The notes beneath the pieces are model-generated. The model was not told where the DNA came from, searched no databases, and saw only the letters and a list, made by a program, of their open reading frames with translations. A stretch of 39,451 nt of DNA, from positions 1-39,451 of the forward strand of contig CALFTO010000124.1 in NCBI GenBank assembly GCA_937916195.1. Reading direction: 5' to 3'. Made by a program: the position numbers and the translations under genes. Positions 25,182 to 32,428 of the stretch are shown piece by piece. This DNA is from an uncultured Clostridia bacterium (GTDB lineage: Bacteria; Bacillota; Clostridia; Oscillospirales; Acutalibacteraceae). The number at the start of each line of letters is the position of its first letter. The stretch's first letter is position 1.

Positions 25182-26045
25182 TTAAAATTCCTTTAAATAA
25201 AGAGTATATATGAGTGCATCTTCGGTAGGCTTTGAATAAAAGCTTTTACGCTCGCCCACCATTTTAAATCCGCATTTTTCATAAAGTGCGATTGCATTTT
25301 CGTTGGATTTTCGCACTTCAAGTGTCACAAAAAGTGCATTTTCGGCTTCGCATTGCTTAATCAGATGATTTACTAATCTTTTGCCGTAGCCTTTACCACG
25401 AGCATTTTCATTCACCGCAACATTGGTAATATAAACCTCATCGCAGATATTGTTAGCACCGATATAGCCAAGCAAATTTTCACTATCGCGAAGCACATAA
25501 AAACGTGCAGTTTCGTTGGTGAGTTCTTCTCTTAATGAATTCTCACTCCACGGCTCGGAAAAACACATTTTTTCAAGCTCGGCAATATCAGAAATGTCAC
25601 TTTCACTCATTGGTGAAATTGTGGGAATAGTTCTTATTCTTTCAAGAATTTGTGGGAATTCCTTTTCAATACTGTCGGCACATTTTTCATAAGCCTCAAT
25701 AGGCTGACAATAGGGGTCAGGAATATTAAGTGTCATTATTTGTGACGGAAAGCAATATCTTGAAAGTGCGTTAGCGTGTGAGGGTGTCATACAAACAAAC
25801 AAATCAGTTTCAGCAAAATGCTCTAAATTAACCCGCCTTGCACGGTGCAGAGAGATATTAACTCCCCTGTTCATTGCAACAAGGGCAGAGTTTATGCTGA
25901 CCTCGTCACCGGGGAACACGCTTAATCCCGCACTGCCGACCTCAATATCAGTAATATTATTTTCTTGAAGATATTTTTTGAATAATCCCTCTGCTAAGGG
26001 ACTTCTGCAAGTGTTACCACTGCATATAAACATTATTTTTTTCAT
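25182..26045 (-). CDS. Fusion of low-molecular-weight protein phosphatase and RimI-type N-acetyltransferase
   Basis: 287 residues in one uninterrupted frame. Residues 1-140 are a low-molecular-weight phosphatase: CSGNTCRSP (Cys8 to Arg14, the CX5R loop) and the general acid in IPDPY (Asp110). The loop has Thr at the place where the arginine phosphatase YwlE has it, so phospho-arginine or phospho-tyrosine are both possible. Residues 142-287 are a GNAT domain with RimI features: the acetyl-CoA loop NARGKGYGKRL (214-224) and LEVRKSNENAIALYEKCGF (242-260). RimI acetylates ribosomal protein S18 N-termini and often sits beside tsaD, as here (2-nt gaps on both sides). Confidence 0.9.
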   Translation of the reverse strand: MKKIMFICSGNTCRSPLAEGLFKKYLQENNITDIEVGSAGLSVFPGDEVSINSALVAMNRGVNISLHRARRVNLEHFAETDLFVCMTPSHANALSRYCFPSQIMTLNIPDPYCQPIEAYEKCADSIEKEFPQILERIRTIPTISPMSESDISDIAELEKMCFSEPWSENSLREELTNETARFYVLRDSENLLGYIGANNICDEVYITNVAVNENARGKGYGKRLVNHLIKQCEAENALFVTLEVRKSNENAIALYEKCGFKMVGERKSFYSKPTEDALIYTLYLKEF

Positions 26046-26047
26046 AA

Positions 26048-28633
26048 TTAACCTTTTGCGTCATACCAAGTCTTACCTGTATTTACATCTGCTCTTAAAC
26101 GGACTTTCATTTTACAAGCGTTTTCCATTTCTTCGCCCAAGATTTTTGAAGCTTTTTCGATTTCGCTTTCGGGGGCTTCGACAATCAATTCGTCGTGTAC
26201 CTGAAGAATAAGCTTTGCGTCCATTTTTTCTTCTTTAAGACGGTTATAAACTCGCACCATTGCGATTTTGATAATATCTGCCGCTGTGCCCTGAATTGGC
26301 ATATTTCTTGCAACACGCTCACCGAATGCACGCAACATTCCGTTTGATGCGGTAAGCTCGGGCAGATATCTGCGTCTTCCCCAAAGCGTTGCAACATAGC
26401 CCTTTTCCTTGGCATCTGCAACAACCGTTTCCATATATTTATCAACACCTGAATAGTGACGAAGATAGCCCTTGATATACTCGTCAGCCTCTTTTCTTGT
26501 AACACCGATATCCTTTGCGAGCGAGAATGCGCCGATACCGTAAACAATACCGAAGTTAACGGCTTTTGCTCTGCTACGCATTAAGGGTGTCACGAGTTCA
26601 AGTGGCATATTGAACACCTGTGAGGCAGTAACGGTATGAATATCAACCTCATTATTAAAGGCTTTGAGCATTTCTTCGTCGTCGGCAATGTGGGCGAGAA
26701 CTCTAAGCTCAATTTGTGAATAGTCGGCATCAGCGAGCAGACAGCCATCTTTTGCCATAAAGAATTTGCGCATTTCTCTGCCGATTTCTTTACGAACGGG
26801 GATATTTTGAAGATTTGGCTCGGTTGACGAAATTCTGCCTGTGCGGGTTTCGGTTTGAATGAATGATGAATGAATTCTGCCGTCCTCACCTATTACCTTT
26901 AAAAGTCCCTCGCAATAGGTTGAGTACAATTTTGAAAGAGTTCTAAACCACAATATTTTTTCGATTATGGGGCTTTCATCCTGCAGGCTTTCAAGCACAT
27001 CTGCATTGGTTGAATATCCGCTTTTTGTCTTTTTGCGTGCGGGAAGTCCCATTTTTTCAAAGAGAATTAAACCCAACTGCTTGGGTGAGTTAATGTTGAA
27101 TTCTTCGCCTGCAAGCTCATAAATTTCGGTTTGAATTTGTTGGAGCTCACCGCTGATTTTTTGTGAGAATTCAGCAATACCCTTTTTGTCTACCATAAAG
27201 CCCAAATGCTCCATAGATGCGAGCACTTCTGCGAGAGGCATTTCAACCTCATAGAGCAGATATTCCTGACCATTTGCCTCGATTTCAGTTTTAATTCTTG
27301 TTGAAACAGAGCGCATAACGGCACAATCAACCGCCAAAGGCATTTCGGAATTCACCTTTGGGATTGGTGCTTTGTACTCCTCACAAAGTCGCAAGGGAGC
27401 ATATCCGTTGGCTGACGGATTAAGAATATAGCCCGCAAGTGAGGTGTCGAGAGCCACATTTTTAATATCTATCTTATTTAAAAATGCAAAACGATATAAA
27501 AGCTTTGAATTATCAGTATATTTCGCGATATTTTCGTCTTCTAAAAGAGCCTTTACAAAGTCAAAATAGCCGAGGTGCATTGGCTCAAGGTGATAAACTG
27601 TGTTATCGCAGAGAATACAGAATTGAGGATTGTCCAAATCTTTATAATCAGCAGTAAAATAAGCCTCTTTTTCTGCCTTGATTTTAGTTAAAAGCTCGTT
27701 TGTGTCAAAATCGGCGGTAAAGCCCAATTCCTTAACCTTTTCTTCTGCCTTTTCGGTTGAAGTTGGCACTGCGAAGTTGAGTTTTTCAATAAGCTTGAAC
27801 ATTTCCAAATCGGCAAGCATTGCGCGGGCGTGTGCTTCATCAGCCTGCTTCGGTGTTAAATCGGCAAGCGAGCACTGGAGTGGCACATTGTTGATAATTG
27901 TGCCGAGAGTATAGCTCAAAAATGCCTTTTCCTTATCGGTTAAAAGCTTGTTTTTAAGATTTTCTTTAATGTCAAGAGTGTCAATATTATCATATATATA
28001 TTGTACAGAGCCGTATTTTTGAATTAAATCCCCTGCTGTTTTAGGACCAACACCCGCAACACCGGGAATATTGTCGGAGCTGTCACCCTGCAAAGCTTTA
28101 ATATCAATCATCTGCAAGGGAGTAACGCCGTATTCCGTGTGAAGTCGGGCTTCGTCATACACTTCGGTCTGTGTTCTGCCCATTTTTGTATGGGGCAAAA
28201 GCACCGTTACATTGTTGCGGATAAGCTGAAAAGAGTCACGGTCACCCGTTGCAATATAGCACTCGTCGTTTTCACCGCACATACCTGCAACTGTGCCGAG
28301 AATATCGTCAGCCTCATAGCCCTCAAGCTGAATAATTTTATAACCCAACGCGCCCAAAAGCTCTTTGAGTACGGGAAATTGCTGTGCAAGCTCAGGTGGC
28401 ATACCGTGGCGGTTAGCCTTGTAGCCGTCATACATTTTATGGCGGAAGGTCGGTGCTTTAAGGTCGAAAGCCACAGCCACACCGTCGGGCTCTACCTCTT
28501 CAAAAAGCTTATAAAAAATGCTCATAAAGCCGTAAATTCCGTTAGTAAAACGACCGTCCTTTGTTGTCAACTGTTTAATGCCGTAAAAGGCGCGGTTTAC
28601 TATGCTGTTGCCGTCAATAGCTAAAATTTTCAT
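26048..28633 (-). CDS. polA: DNA polymerase I
   Basis: 861 residues from the ATG at 28633 (GGAG 8 nt upstream). The 5'-3' exonuclease domain is complete (MKILAIDGNS, YEADDILGT, GDSSDNIPGVAGVGPKTA). The central domain lacks the D-x-E motif of a proofreading exonuclease, which is common in Firmicutes Pol I. The polymerase domain has motif A DADYSQIELRVLAHI, motif B RSRAKAVNFGIVYGIG and motif C QVHDELIVEAPE. It fills gaps in repair and Okazaki-fragment processing. First of an operon with the phosphatase-RimI fusion and tsaD; divergent from the trpB leader. Confidence 0.97.
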   Translation of the reverse strand: MKILAIDGNSIVNRAFYGIKQLTTKDGRFTNGIYGFMSIFYKLFEEVEPDGVAVAFDLKAPTFRHKMYDGYKANRHGMPPELAQQFPVLKELLGALGYKIIQLEGYEADDILGTVAGMCGENDECYIATGDRDSFQLIRNNVTVLLPHTKMGRTQTEVYDEARLHTEYGVTPLQMIDIKALQGDSSDNIPGVAGVGPKTAGDLIQKYGSVQYIYDNIDTLDIKENLKNKLLTDKEKAFLSYTLGTIINNVPLQCSLADLTPKQADEAHARAMLADLEMFKLIEKLNFAVPTSTEKAEEKVKELGFTADFDTNELLTKIKAEKEAYFTADYKDLDNPQFCILCDNTVYHLEPMHLGYFDFVKALLEDENIAKYTDNSKLLYRFAFLNKIDIKNVALDTSLAGYILNPSANGYAPLRLCEEYKAPIPKVNSEMPLAVDCAVMRSVSTRIKTEIEANGQEYLLYEVEMPLAEVLASMEHLGFMVDKKGIAEFSQKISGELQQIQTEIYELAGEEFNINSPKQLGLILFEKMGLPARKKTKSGYSTNADVLESLQDESPIIEKILWFRTLSKLYSTYCEGLLKVIGEDGRIHSSFIQTETRTGRISSTEPNLQNIPVRKEIGREMRKFFMAKDGCLLADADYSQIELRVLAHIADDEEMLKAFNNEVDIHTVTASQVFNMPLELVTPLMRSRAKAVNFGIVYGIGAFSLAKDIGVTRKEADEYIKGYLRHYSGVDKYMETVVADAKEKGYVATLWGRRRYLPELTASNGMLRAFGERVARNMPIQGTAADIIKIAMVRVYNRLKEEKMDAKLILQVHDELIVEAPESEIEKASKILGEEMENACKMKVRLRADVNTGKTWYDAKG

Positions 28634-28728
28634 AATGACGCTCCAAATAATCAAAATCATAATTATTGTATCACATTTTATATATAAATTCCATACAATT
28701 GGTAAAATTTTAAAATTTCAAAAACCTA

Positions 28729-28757
28729 TTGACATTATTACTTTAGAGTGCTAAAAT
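28729..28757 (+). promoter_or_regulatory. Promoter of the trpB T-box transcript
   Basis: Perfect TTGACA (28729-28734), a 17-nt spacer and TAAAAT (28752-28757), immediately before the T-box leader. Confidence 0.75.
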
Positions 28758-28774
28758 TCATATAAATTAATATT

Positions 28775-29032
28775 TAACCAATAAACCGATGATAAAGAGT
28801 AGTAATTGATTGTTTTTCGTTTATAGAGAGCCGATGATGGTGGGATTTCGGTAACGAGAATTTCAATGAATGGACTTTTGAGGGCAATCCGATATGTAGG
28901 TGCGACGGAGGGCAACCGTTACAGTGCTGAGTGTATATTTTGTACACGGTGAGTGCGTATCTTTGATACGAATTTGGGTGGTACCGCAGATTTTTAGTCT
29001 GTCCCATAATTTTTGGGGCAGATTTTATTTTT
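28775..29032 (+). promoter_or_regulatory. T-box riboswitch, tryptophan-tRNA specific
   Basis: A leader of about 250 nt between the promoter and trpB. The conserved T-box sequence GGGTGGTACCGC is at 28976-28987. It is followed by a terminator stem, TCTGTCCC (28998-29005) with GGGGCAGA (29015-29022), and a T-run to 29032. In stem I the specifier reads GAA-TGG-A with TGG at 28871-28873, the tryptophan codon, in the usual place after the GAA of the S-turn; AGTA near 28799 is the expected 5' partner. Uncharged tRNA-Trp should stabilise the antiterminator and turn on trpB. Confidence 0.93.
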
Positions 29033-29049
29033 ATAAAGGATTGATTTTA

Positions 29050-29079
29050 ATGCTTTTAACTAAACGATGGCGATTTTAA
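29050..29079 (+). CDS. Possible 9-residue leader peptide with one Trp codon
   Basis: ATG at 29050 encodes MLLTKRWRF and a stop at 29077-29079, with AAAGGA about 9 nt upstream, between the T-box terminator and trpB. Too short to be judged by composition. The Trp codon and position recall the leader peptide of the Bacillus subtilis anti-TRAP operon (T-box plus Trp-containing leader), but it may be chance. Confidence 0.25.
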   Translation: MLLTKRWRF

Positions 29080-29087
29080 AATTCATA

Positions 29088-29113
29088 ACGTAAAGTGAAA
29101 AATGCAAAATGAA
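29088..29113 (+). repeat. Decayed copy of the A-rich dispersed repeat
   Basis: AACGTAAAGTGAAAAATGCA and the following bases resemble the GCAAAGTGCAAAACGCAAAA run at 16500-16532 and the tail at 11556-11581. It ends close to the trpB ribosome site. Confidence 0.35.
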
Positions 29114-29136
29114 ATTGATTTTAAGGAGTTTTTACT

Positions 29137-30357
29137 ATGACACTAAATAACGTAAATTTTGACACATATTTTAACAATTATCCCGACAAAAACGGTTACT
29201 TCGGCAAATACGGCGGAGTTTATGTTGACGACAAATTAAAGGCTGCTATGGCTGAAATTACACAAGCCTATTTCACAATTTGCCAGTCAAGAAAATTCAT
29301 TGCAGAGCTTCGCAGAATTCGTAAAGAGTTCCAAGGCAGACCCACCCCCGTTTCACATCTTGAAAGACTTTCAGATGCTATGGGTGGCAGAGTTCAGCTT
29401 TATGCAAAGCGTGAGGATTTAAACCATTCAGGTGCTCACAAGCTTAATCACTGTATGGGCGAGGCACTTCTTGCAAAATATATGGGCAAAACAAAGGTTA
29501 TCGCAGAAACAGGTGCAGGTCAGCACGGTGTTGCTCTGGCTACTGCGGCGGCATATTTCGGACTTGAATGCGACATTTATATGGGCGCAGTTGACATTAA
29601 AAAGCAAGCTCCCAATGTGGCAAGAATGAAGATTTTAGGCGCAAATGTTATTGAGGTTACTCACGGCCTTCAAACTCTTAAAGAGGCAGTTGACGCGGCA
29701 TTTGACGCATACAGCAAGGAATATGAACATTCAATTTACTGCATCGGCTCAGTTCTTGGCCCTCACCCATTTCCAATGATGGTGCGCGATTTCCAGAGCG
29801 TTGTTGGTATTGAGGCAAGAGAGCAGTTTATTGATATGACAGGTCATTTGCCAAACGCTATTGTTGCCTGTGTGGGCGGTGGCTCAAATGCGGCAGGACT
29901 TTTTGCAGGCTTTCTCAATGACCCCGTTGATATTTACGGCATTGAGCCTTTGGGCAGAGGTCCGAAAATGGGTGACCACGCGGCAAGTCTTAAATATGGC
30001 ACAGAGGGTATTATGCACGGCTTTAACAGTATAATGCTCAAAGACGAAAACGGTGAGCCCGCTCCCGTTTATTCAGTTGCAAGCGGTCTTGATTATCCAT
30101 CGTCCGGCCCTGAGCACGCATTCTTGCAAGAAATCGGCAGAGTTAAATATGATGTAATCGACGATGAAGAAACAATCGACGCATTCTATAAGCTTGCTCG
30201 CCTTGAGGGTATTATCCCCGCAATTGAAAGCTCACACGCAGTGGCATACGGTATGAAGCTTGCAAAAACTATGGACCACGGCTCAATCCTCATCAACCTT
30301 TCAGGCAGAGGCGATAAGGATATGGACTATGTAATTGAGAATTACGGAATAAGATAA
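29137..30357 (+). CDS. trpB: Tryptophan synthase beta chain
   Basis: 406 residues, the normal TrpB length. It makes tryptophan from indole and serine with PLP. Motifs are GRPTPVSHLERLSDAMGG, KREDLNHSGAHKLN (PLP Lys102), the catalytic Glu in AETGAGQHG (Glu124), the phosphate-binding GGGSNAAG (247-254), and SGLDYPSSGPEHAF near 316-329. AAGGAG lies 9 nt upstream. No trpA or other trp gene is near, and the gene ends at the island border. It is controlled by a tRNA-Trp T-box, so it is meant to serve tryptophan supply, possibly from external indole if the rest of the pathway is missing. Confidence 0.96.
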   Translation: MTLNNVNFDTYFNNYPDKNGYFGKYGGVYVDDKLKAAMAEITQAYFTICQSRKFIAELRRIRKEFQGRPTPVSHLERLSDAMGGRVQLYAKREDLNHSGAHKLNHCMGEALLAKYMGKTKVIAETGAGQHGVALATAAAYFGLECDIYMGAVDIKKQAPNVARMKILGANVIEVTHGLQTLKEAVDAAFDAYSKEYEHSIYCIGSVLGPHPFPMMVRDFQSVVGIEAREQFIDMTGHLPNAIVACVGGGSNAAGLFAGFLNDPVDIYGIEPLGRGPKMGDHAASLKYGTEGIMHGFNSIMLKDENGEPAPVYSVASGLDYPSSGPEHAFLQEIGRVKYDVIDDEETIDAFYKLARLEGIIPAIESSHAVAYGMKLAKTMDHGSILINLSGRGDKDMDYVIENYGIR

Positions 30358-30366
30358 AAAAAACTA

Positions 30367-30390
30367 AGCACCAACCAAATGGTTGGTGCT
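30367..30390. terminator. Terminator hairpin shared by trpB and the truncated tRNA locus
   Basis: AGCACCAACCA (30367-30377) pairs with TGGTTGGTGCT (30380-30390). On the plus strand only AAAATTTT follows, a poor T-run. On the minus strand it is followed by TTAGTTTTTTTT, a strong one, so it was probably the terminator of a minus-strand gene, most likely the tRNA whose 3' end adjoins it. Confidence 0.75.
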
Positions 30391-30397
30391 AAAATTT

Positions 30398-30412
30398 TGG
30401 TCGAGGTGACAG
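30398..30412 (-). other. tRNA 3'-end fragment: probable attachment site of an integrated element
   Basis: On the minus strand 30412-30398 reads CTGTCACCTCGACCA: four bases of a T-stem (CTGT), a seven-base acceptor strand (CACCTCG), discriminator A and CCA. A tRNA with this end starts CGAGGTG, which fits tRNA-Pro. No T-loop or body precedes it, so it is a fragment. A minus-strand terminator follows it, as after a real tRNA gene. This is the expected structure of the distal attachment site left when an element integrates into a tRNA 3' end. Confidence 0.65.
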
Positions 30413-30419
30413 AAGTTAA

Positions 30420-30698
30420 TTAAAATTTATATGTGGCAATATTCTCGTCAACTAATATTTTGAAATTAAACATTTCTTTAAAATCGTTGAAACACTCTTC
30501 ACAAATCCAATGTTTTTTATCTTTAGTGCAGTAACCTATGTTTAAATCTCCTGAAATTTCGCTAAATTTATCCCAACAAAAAGCACAGTGGTCATGCTCC
30601 CAATTATCATTGAGAGGTTTATACAAAGATTTTCTTAATTCGGCATTCATCAAGTATTCTTGCTGATTAACTAATCTCCAATCATTTTTTTCAAGCAT
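30420..30698 (-). CDS. Small Cys-rich zinc-binding-like protein, candidate immunity protein
   Basis: 92 residues from the ATG at 30698, which has AAGGAGA 8 nt upstream; the ATG 9 nt earlier sits on the ribosome site. Cys/His pairs HDHCAFCW and HWICEECFNDF suggest a bound zinc. The pattern of 'Trp near the start, HDHCxFCW, GYCT-x-D-x-x-xW-I-CE-x-CF-x-DF' resembles small immunity proteins encoded after polymorphic toxins, from memory and not from a search. It overlaps the upstream gene's stop by 8 bp, so it is translated with it at a fixed ratio, as an antidote would be. Its own function is inferred only. Confidence 0.72.
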   Translation of the reverse strand: MLEKNDWRLVNQQEYLMNAELRKSLYKPLNDNWEHDHCAFCWDKFSEISGDLNIGYCTKDKKHWICEECFNDFKEMFNFKILVDENIATYKF

Positions 30699-31647
30699 AT
30701 ATAACATCTCCTTCGTAAAACTTTGGAACTAGCGTTCCATCGGGAAAAAGTCTAAAACCATTACCACTTCCGGGATAAGTATAATCCCAGTATGGACCTA
30801 TTGTGCCGGAATGGTTTAAATCAGGATGTAAAACTTCCTTTGTTTTTGGATTAACCCAACTTCCTCTACCGGATGAAGGCTCGCCTTTTCCACGCCATTC
30901 ATAATCTTTACCTGGTGAAACAGAAGAATCCCAACCGGGGAATTTGGGAGAACCTATGCCTGCACCACCCATTCCTCTGGCAATATAGTCACTTGTGGAA
31001 TGGAAAGTATAATCATTAAATGAAAAGTATTTTGAACTTAAATTATTTGTTTCAGCATAATCAATTGCGATAACATTGCCTGTCATTTCTTCAAATGGGG
31101 TAGAGTAACATATAATTGCTTTCGGTTCAATTCTTTTTATCATTTCTTTATATCCTTGCATAAAGAAATCTTTTTCCTTTTTTACACCTAATGTGGAAAT
31201 AGCAACAATTGAACCTTTTTCGATGCCGTCAAAACAATACCAATAACTTTCTGGTGTTCCCCAAGAAACAGTTGGTATTACTTTTAATCCTTTAGATTGA
31301 AAATATGCTCCACACCACCGGGAACGAAAAGTATTAAAAATTTGCAAAGCCTGTGGCATTGTATAATAGGTACTAAATTGAGGAGCTAGCACGCCTTTAC
31401 ACTTATTTAATTTTGAAATTCTTGGTTCTGGGTCATTCCAAATGGATTCAAATCTGTAATCATCAATGAAGAAATGAACATAATCATTATACTTTTCAAT
31501 ACTGGGACTAATTTGATTATATCCAATTAATGAAATGTTTTCAATATCAATGTCTTGCCTTTTTATTTTTGGAATATCAAGTTGCCCTTCTCCATGAAAT
31601 TGATTTCTTAAAAACATAGGGTTGCTTTTAAACTCTACACTTGTCAA
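30691..31647 (-). CDS. DUF4417-like protein with C-terminal toxin-like module
   Basis: 318 residues from a TTG codon at 31647 (AAAGGA 8 nt upstream; no ATG with a ribosome site is available). Residues about 35-200 follow the DUF4417 pattern known from phages and mobile elements: VHFFIDDYRFESIWNDPE, VLAPQFSTYYTMPQALQIF, RSRWCGAYFQSKGLKVIPTV, then SWGTPESYWYCFDGI. After a Gly/Ser-rich linker (225-262) comes a separate module, WVNPKTKEVLHPDLNHSGTI (264-283), then GPYWDYTYPGSGNGFRLFPDG and VPK, resembling C-terminal toxin cassettes of polymorphic toxins. The promoter carries a LexA box. Activity is unknown; DUF4417 might be the carrier and the C-terminus the effector. Confidence 0.75.
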   Translation of the reverse strand: MTSVEFKSNPMFLRNQFHGEGQLDIPKIKRQDIDIENISLIGYNQISPSIEKYNDYVHFFIDDYRFESIWNDPEPRISKLNKCKGVLAPQFSTYYTMPQALQIFNTFRSRWCGAYFQSKGLKVIPTVSWGTPESYWYCFDGIEKGSIVAISTLGVKKEKDFFMQGYKEMIKRIEPKAIICYSTPFEEMTGNVIAIDYAETNNLSSKYFSFNDYTFHSTSDYIARGMGGAGIGSPKFPGWDSSVSPGKDYEWRGKGEPSSGRGSWVNPKTKEVLHPDLNHSGTIGPYWDYTYPGSGNGFRLFPDGTLVPKFYEGDVIYA

Positions 31648-31682
31648 AACATCAATCCTTTCTATAATATTATTTTACAAAG

Positions 31683-31696
31683 CGAACAAATGTTCT
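31683..31696. promoter_or_regulatory. LexA (SOS) operator
   Basis: CGAACAAATGTTCT matches the Firmicutes LexA/DinR consensus CGAACRNRYGTTCG at 13 of 14 positions. It lies directly downstream of the -10 element of the toxin-like operon, covering about +2 to +14, where LexA would block transcription. Confidence 0.78.
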
Positions 31697-31703
31697 ATAA
31701 AAT

Positions 31704-31732
31704 ATTGTAGATAAAAATTTTCGATTTGTCAA
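31704..31732 (-). promoter_or_regulatory. Promoter of the DUF4417-toxin operon
   Basis: On the minus strand, perfect TTGACA (31732-31727), a 17-nt spacer and TACAAT (31709-31704); the LexA box overlaps the start of transcription. Confidence 0.75.
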
Positions 31733-31747
31733 GTGTTATAAAAACAA

Positions 31748-31797
31748 AAAGAAGTCCCTATGAAAATGGAACTTCTTTTGTATCAACTACTTGATAC
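31748..31797. terminator. Two orphan hairpins between divergent transcription units
   Basis: AAAGAAGT (31748-31755) pairs with ACTTCTTT (31771-31778), with A-run before and TTTTG after. It is followed by a perfect GTATCAA (31780-31786) / TTGATAC (31791-31797) stem. No complete gene lies on the side they would terminate, so they may be left over from a lost gene. Confidence 0.45.
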
Positions 31798-31881
31798 TTA
31801 AATGGTGCGGGTGTTCATAACGGACTTGATTAAAAAGTATTGAATAACCGGCAGAAACACACATATTTTTCATCCACACAT

Positions 31882-31910
31882 TTGTGTATTTCAAGGTTTC
31901 TTCGTAAAAT
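31882..31910 (+). promoter_or_regulatory. Promoter of the DUF6809-like / TnpV trio
   Basis: TTGTGT (31882-31887), a 17-nt spacer and TAAAAT (31905-31910). The inverted repeat ACACA-TT-TGTGT (31876-31887) overlaps the -35 element and could be an operator. Confidence 0.45.
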
Positions 31911-31938
31911 AAAAATACAGAAACGAGGAAACAAGATT

Positions 31939-32238
31939 ATGTCAAAATTTATTGAAGAATTCTATTACGGTAACATCGATCCCCAAGCAAGAAGCACAAA
32001 GCAGAACAAGACAGTTCAAAAGCAGATGGAAGTTCTAATGCTCAACGAGGAATTTCTGACTGAAGCGCTCGCGGGTGAAAACAAAAAGAAATTTCTTGAT
32101 TTCGTCAATGCTTGGAGTATCGTCAACGGAGAATCGAATCTCGACAGTTTTATTATGGGATTTCGATTGGGAGCTAACTTTGCATACGATACTTTTGTAT
32201 CAACCGAAGCGCCGTTTAAGGATTTACTGAAGGAGTGA
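31939..32238 (+). CDS. DUF6809-like mobile-element protein
   Basis: 99 residues from the ATG at 31939 (GAGG 10 nt upstream); the longer frame from 31840 runs through the promoter. The sequence starts MSKFIEEFYYGNIDPQ and ends with a conserved-looking IMGFRLGANFAYDTF block, as in the DUF6809 proteins common in Clostridia transposons and conjugative elements. Predicted all-helical and cytoplasmic. Followed 5 bp later by the 60-aa gene and then tnpV, a trio often found together in mobile elements. Role unknown. Confidence 0.72.
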   Translation: MSKFIEEFYYGNIDPQARSTKQNKTVQKQMEVLMLNEEFLTEALAGENKKKFLDFVNAWSIVNGESNLDSFIMGFRLGANFAYDTFVSTEAPFKDLLKE

Positions 32239-32243
32239 AAGAT

Positions 32244-32426
32244 ATGTCAAAGAAGTATTACATAGCACTTGACAATTATGAGAGAGGAACGATTATCAAC
32301 TGCCTTAATGAAAAGCGCAACAAACTTATTGCAGACGGGAAATACACCGATGCAGTTGATGAAGTATTACTCAAAATCCTTAACGCAAAACAAAAGAAAT
32401 TCAAAGTGGTTTACAAGGAGGCTTAA
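32244..32426 (+). CDS. Small conserved mobile-element protein
   Basis: 60 residues from the ATG at 32244 with AAGGAG 8 nt upstream; a GTG at 32235 lies within that site. The protein (MSKKYYIALDNYERGTIINC, then LNEKRNKLIADGKYTDAVDE) is helical and basic with no known catalytic motif. Similar short proteins accompany tnpV in Firmicutes elements (recalled, not searched). Co-transcribed with both neighbours. Confidence 0.65.
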   Translation: MSKKYYIALDNYERGTIINCLNEKRNKLIADGKYTDAVDEVLLKILNAKQKKFKVVYKEA

Positions 32427-32428
32427 TT

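Noticed and set aside
28139..28624. 161-aa frame on the plus strand inside polA
   Set aside because: Antisense to a conserved domain of DNA polymerase I, with no ribosome site and no recognisable family.
26048..28633. Lack of proofreading motif in DNA polymerase I as a novelty
   Set aside because: Loss of the D-x-E exonuclease motif is common in Firmicutes Pol I.
28774..29007. 77-aa minus-strand frame
   Set aside because: The region is the T-box leader on the plus strand, whose structure explains the sequence.
31840..31938. Upstream extension of the DUF6809-like gene
   Set aside because: It covers the promoter and an inverted repeat; the ATG at 31939 starts the conserved part.
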